A stretch of DNA of 64,000 bases, from NCBI GenBank assembly GCA_030152805.1, contig JASLIG010000020.1, positions 1-64,000 on the forward strand, written 5' to 3'. This document shows, piece after piece, positions 61,474-64,000 of this stretch; the stretch's first letter is position 1; each line of letters begins with the position of its first letter. The position numbers and the translations under genes were made by a program. This DNA comes from Solirubrobacterales bacterium. GTDB taxonomy: Bacteria > Actinomycetota > Thermoleophilia > Solirubrobacterales > 70-9. The notes under the pieces were generated by a model. It saw only the letters and a list, made by a program, of their open reading frames with translations, was not told the origin of the DNA and did no database searches.

Positions 61474-62454
61474 TCAGGCGCGGTGGAGAGAAGTCTTGAG
61501 GCGGTCGATTGCGGTGACCGGCAGGGGGTCGACCTGGCGTGCCGAGGCGATCTCGAGCGAGACCAGGTCACCTAGCATCACCGTCCAGAGCAGGCGCTCG
61601 CCGCGGCTCTCGCCGGCGGCCTCGATCCGCACTACGGGAGCACCGTCGCGCTCTACCTCGGCCGCCGTCAGGTCGAAGCGCAGTTGCTCACGCGGGTGCT
61701 GGTCACGATCCTCGAGCATGATCGCCGCCAGTGGCGCGGCGCCGGGGGGGGCCCAGGCGCAGATCTCGTTGTGATCGGCCTCCGGCAGCTCAGAGTAGAA
61801 GGCGGGCAGCTTGGCGTTCTCGTTCACCTGGGTCTTCCAACGCCTCGCGGCACCGGCGCTCGGGCCCGCGCCGTAGATGACCGGGATCCGATCGCCGATC
61901 GTCGCCGCCACCTCGACGGCCAGGTGTCGGAGGTTGTCGCGCTCGGTCTCGAGAAAGGTCGCGGCCGCCTCGATCTCCCCCGCGAGACGGGGTGCTATCC
62001 CGACCGCGGCGGCGACCTCCAGCGCACAGACGAGCATGTAGGCGACGGCGGTGCGCGGCGCGGGCAGGAGGCCGGGCAGCCCGACCACCGGATCTCCGGC
62101 AGCCCGTGCCCGCTCGGTGAGCGAGCCCCCCGTGCTGGCCACAACTCGGCGGGCGCCGAGCGCCTCGGCCGCGACGAAACAGGAAAGGGTCTCCTCGGTC
62201 TCGCCCGAGTAGCTCGAACACAGCACCGCCCACTCGGCGCTCGCCCAGCTCGGCAGCGCGTAGCCGCGCACGGTCAGCAACGGCCCGGTGAGCCTCTTGC
62301 CCAACACCGCGGCTGCGAGATCACCGCCGACCGCGGAGCCGCCCACGCCGCAGATGAGCAACCCGGCCGACTCATCGCGCCCGAGCCGTGCCGACTCGAC
62401 CCGCCAGAGGGCATCGCGCAGGTGATCGGGGATGGCGAGGACGTCGTCGAGCAT
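61474..62454 (-). CDS. Bifunctional phosphoglucose/phosphomannose isomerase
   Basis: 326 residues with SIS-domain motifs ICGVGGSAVGGDLAAAVLG and LCSSYSGETEETLSC, plus NENAKLPAFYSELPEADHNEICAW of the archaeal/actinobacterial Pgi/Pmi family. It interconverts glucose-6-P or mannose-6-P with fructose-6-P, feeding the neighbouring nucleotidylyltransferases. ATG start, 3 bases after the preceding gene. Confidence 0.93.
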   Translation of the reverse strand: MLDDVLAIPDHLRDALWRVESARLGRDESAGLLICGVGGSAVGGDLAAAVLGKRLTGPLLTVRGYALPSWASAEWAVLCSSYSGETEETLSCFVAAEALGARRVVASTGGSLTERARAAGDPVVGLPGLLPAPRTAVAYMLVCALEVAAAVGIAPRLAGEIEAAATFLETERDNLRHLAVEVAATIGDRIPVIYGAGPSAGAARRWKTQVNENAKLPAFYSELPEADHNEICAWAPPGAAPLAAIMLEDRDQHPREQLRFDLTAAEVERDGAPVVRIEAAGESRGERLLWTVMLGDLVSLEIASARQVDPLPVTAIDRLKTSLHRA

Positions 62455-62457
62455 CGG

Positions 62458-63453
62458 TCAGCCGGCGATCCTTTCGCCCTCGGCAATCACGGCGCCTGCA
62501 ACTTCAGCCCCCGCCGGCACTTCCGCCCCCGGCGAGAGGATCGAGTCGACCAGGCGGGCGTTCTCGCCCACCTTGGCACCGGCGAGCAGAACGGATCCCA
62601 TCACCATGGCGCCGGCCCCGATCCGGCAACTCGGGCCGACCACCGCGCGGGGGCCGAGAGTGGCGCTGTCCTCGACCTCCGCGGCCGGGTCCACCAGCAC
62701 GTCCGGCCCGGAGGGCTCTACTCGCGTCTCCACTCGTCCCTCGAGGATGTCCCAGCTCGCCTGCAGGTAGCGCTCGGGCGTGCCGATGTCCATCCAGTAA
62801 CCCTCGAGAAGCAGGCCGTGCAGCCGGTTGCCGACCAGGCGTGGGAAGACGTCGCGCTCGATCGAGACGTTCTCACCGGATGGGATCAGCTCGAGCACCG
62901 AGCGCCGCAGCACGTACATCCCCGCGTTGACCTCACCGGGCTTGCGCTCGCCAGTCTTCTCGAGGAACTCGAGTACCTCCCCCCCGCCGCCGCTGCTGAC
63001 CAGGCCGAAGGCGGACGAGTCTTCGACCGGATGCAAGCCGATCGTCGCCGCGGCCCCCCACTCCTCGTGGGCGCGCAGCAGCGCACTCAGGTCGAGGTCG
63101 GTGAGCACATCGCCGTTGAGCGCGAGGAAGCAGTCATCGAGCTCGTCGCCCAGCTCGTCGGCCGCGAAGCGGATCGCCCCGGCGGTTCCCAGCGGCTTGG
63201 GCTCGACCGCATAGCGGATTCGCACACCGGCTCGATCCTCCTCTCCGCTGAGCGCCGCGCGCAGGACGTCGGGCAGGAAGCCACAGGCCAGCACCACCTC
63301 GGTTACGCCATGGCCGGCCAGCCACTCGATCATGTAAGCGAGGAAGGGGCGGTCGACCAGGGTCAGCGCCGGCTTCGGGGTGGAGTTGGTGAGGGGACGG
63401 AGGCGCGTGCCTTCGCCGCCGACGAGGACGATCGCCTGCTTGGCCACGCGCAC
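62458..63453 (-). CDS. NDP-sugar pyrophosphorylase, mannose-1-phosphate guanylyltransferase type
   Basis: 331 residues: IVLVGGEGTRLRPLTNSTPKPALTLVDRP, GTAGAIRFAADEL, LNGDVLTDLD, EGYWMDIGTPERYLQASWDIL and a short C-terminal beta-helix (VVGPSCRIGAGAMVMGSVLL). Most like GDP-mannose pyrophosphorylases. Its GTG shares a base with the UGDH stop (TAGTG), so it is coupled to it. Confidence 0.9.
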   Translation of the reverse strand: MRVAKQAIVLVGGEGTRLRPLTNSTPKPALTLVDRPFLAYMIEWLAGHGVTEVVLACGFLPDVLRAALSGEEDRAGVRIRYAVEPKPLGTAGAIRFAADELGDELDDCFLALNGDVLTDLDLSALLRAHEEWGAAATIGLHPVEDSSAFGLVSSGGGGEVLEFLEKTGERKPGEVNAGMYVLRRSVLELIPSGENVSIERDVFPRLVGNRLHGLLLEGYWMDIGTPERYLQASWDILEGRVETRVEPSGPDVLVDPAAEVEDSATLGPRAVVGPSCRIGAGAMVMGSVLLAGAKVGENARLVDSILSPGAEVPAGAEVAGAVIAEGERIAG

Positions 63454-64000
63454 TAGGACGGCCGCCCCGCCACTTCCTTGGTGGCCGCCCTCCCGATGCC
63501 CTCGTACTCGAAGCCGGCGGCCTTCAGCTTCTTCGGGTCGAGGAAGTTCCGCCCGTCGATCAGCAGGGGTCGCGCCATCCGGCTCGCCGCATCCGCCCAG
63601 TCGAGCTCCGCGAATTCAGGCCACTCGGTGACCAGAACCGCCGCGTCGACGCCCTCCAGCGCCGCCGGCGCCGAGTCGCACAACTCGACCCCCTCGAGTA
63701 GATCGCGCGCCGGCTCCGCGGCCACCGGGTCATAGGCGACGACCTCCGCCCCTTCCCCCTGCAGCCGCGCCGCCAGCACCAGACTCGAGGCCTCGCGCAT
63801 GTCATCGGTGTCCGGCTTGAAGGCCAGCCCCAGCAGCGCCACCCGCCGCCCGACGAGGGTCCCCAGGTGGGCGAGCAGCTTCTGCACCACCCGCCGCTTC
63901 TGCAGCTCGTTCACCTCGATCACCGCGTTGAGCAGTTGGAAGTGGTAGCCCGTATTGCCGGCGAGCATCTTCAGGGCGCTGACGTCCTTCGGAAAACAGG
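63453..64000 (-). CDS. UDP-glucose/GDP-mannose 6-dehydrogenase, N-terminus cut by window edge
   Basis: C-terminal 181 residues only. The catalytic-cysteine motif CFPKDVSALKMLAGNTGY begins at the right edge; then LNAVIEVNELQKRRVV of the dimer helix and the C-terminal domain VALLGLAFKPDTDDMREASSLVLAARL, VLVTEWPEF and DGRNFLDP. It oxidises UDP-glucose to UDP-glucuronate. First known gene of the leftward sugar operon within this window. Confidence 0.94.
   Translation of the reverse strand, partial: CFPKDVSALKMLAGNTGYHFQLLNAVIEVNELQKRRVVQKLLAHLGTLVGRRVALLGLAFKPDTDDMREASSLVLAARLQGEGAEVVAYDPVAAEPARDLLEGVELCDSAPAALEGVDAAVLVTEWPEFAELDWADAASRMARPLLIDGRNFLDPKKLKAAGFEYEGIGRAATKEVAGRPS

Overview
This is a gene-dense, very GC-rich stretch of an actinobacterial chromosome. 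No gap without a gene exceeds 300 bases. Gene content, actinobacterial-type PHO boxes (GTTCACC-like 11-bp repeats), many leaderless promoters, a resuscitation-promoting-factor-like protein and several large secreted families unknown to me suggest a deep-branching lineage such as Thermoleophilia/Solirubrobacterales. That placement is inference. I saw no tRNA, rRNA, CRISPR array, transposase or prophage.

Region 1 (1-14.6 kb, all leftward) is a phosphate island: a PhoB/PhoP-type response regulator, an orphan copy of its DNA-binding domain, pstSCAB, phoU, ppx, a CHAD domain split over two genes, a fused PHP phosphoesterase-glycosyltransferase, ppk1, a DUF47 protein and a Pit transporter (cut by the left edge). 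Four PHO-box arrays lie here: before pstS, before the fusion gene, before the orphan DNA-binding gene, and pointing rightward into an apparent small RNA (about 13643-13778) that ends at a strong terminator. The set covers phosphate uptake, polyphosphate storage and possibly membrane-lipid remodelling. uppP closes the region.

Region 2 (14.7-28.7 kb) holds mostly single genes: an HD-domain protein, an Rpf-like protein under a CRP-like operator, methyltransferase, purU (no canonical start codon), cytochrome P450 with a palindromic operator, ABC-F ATPase, an AT-richer subtilisin-like protease, OsmC, a metallo-beta-lactamase-fold protein, two tiny membrane proteins, DUF1697, peroxiredoxin, tmRNA and a flavoprotein disulfide oxidoreductase.

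Region 3 (28.8-58.9 kb) carries an old syntenic block, comF-hpf-secA-prfB-ftsE-ftsX-ctp-rnr-smpB (with ssrA nearby). It is interrupted by about 15 kb: a three-gene operon of large secreted proteins (one with four internal copies of a two-cysteine module), transketolase, nadA, an Fpg/Nei glycosylase, nadC, a sigma factor coupled to an O6-alkylguanine repair protein, and hydrolases. prfB keeps the programmed +1 frameshift. A cyclic-nucleotide-domain/thioredoxin-reductase-like fusion lacking the CxxC lies beside hpf.

Region 4 (58.9-64 kb) is a sugar-nucleotide operon: two nucleotidylyltransferases, phosphoglucose/phosphomannose isomerase and UDP-glucose dehydrogenase (cut by the right edge), with ahcY in its midst.

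Two genome-wide habits are visible. At least thirteen genes have a TANNNT -10 box 6-8 bases before ATG/GTG (leaderless mRNAs). Several intergenic gaps carry long, near-perfect hairpins without T-tracts.
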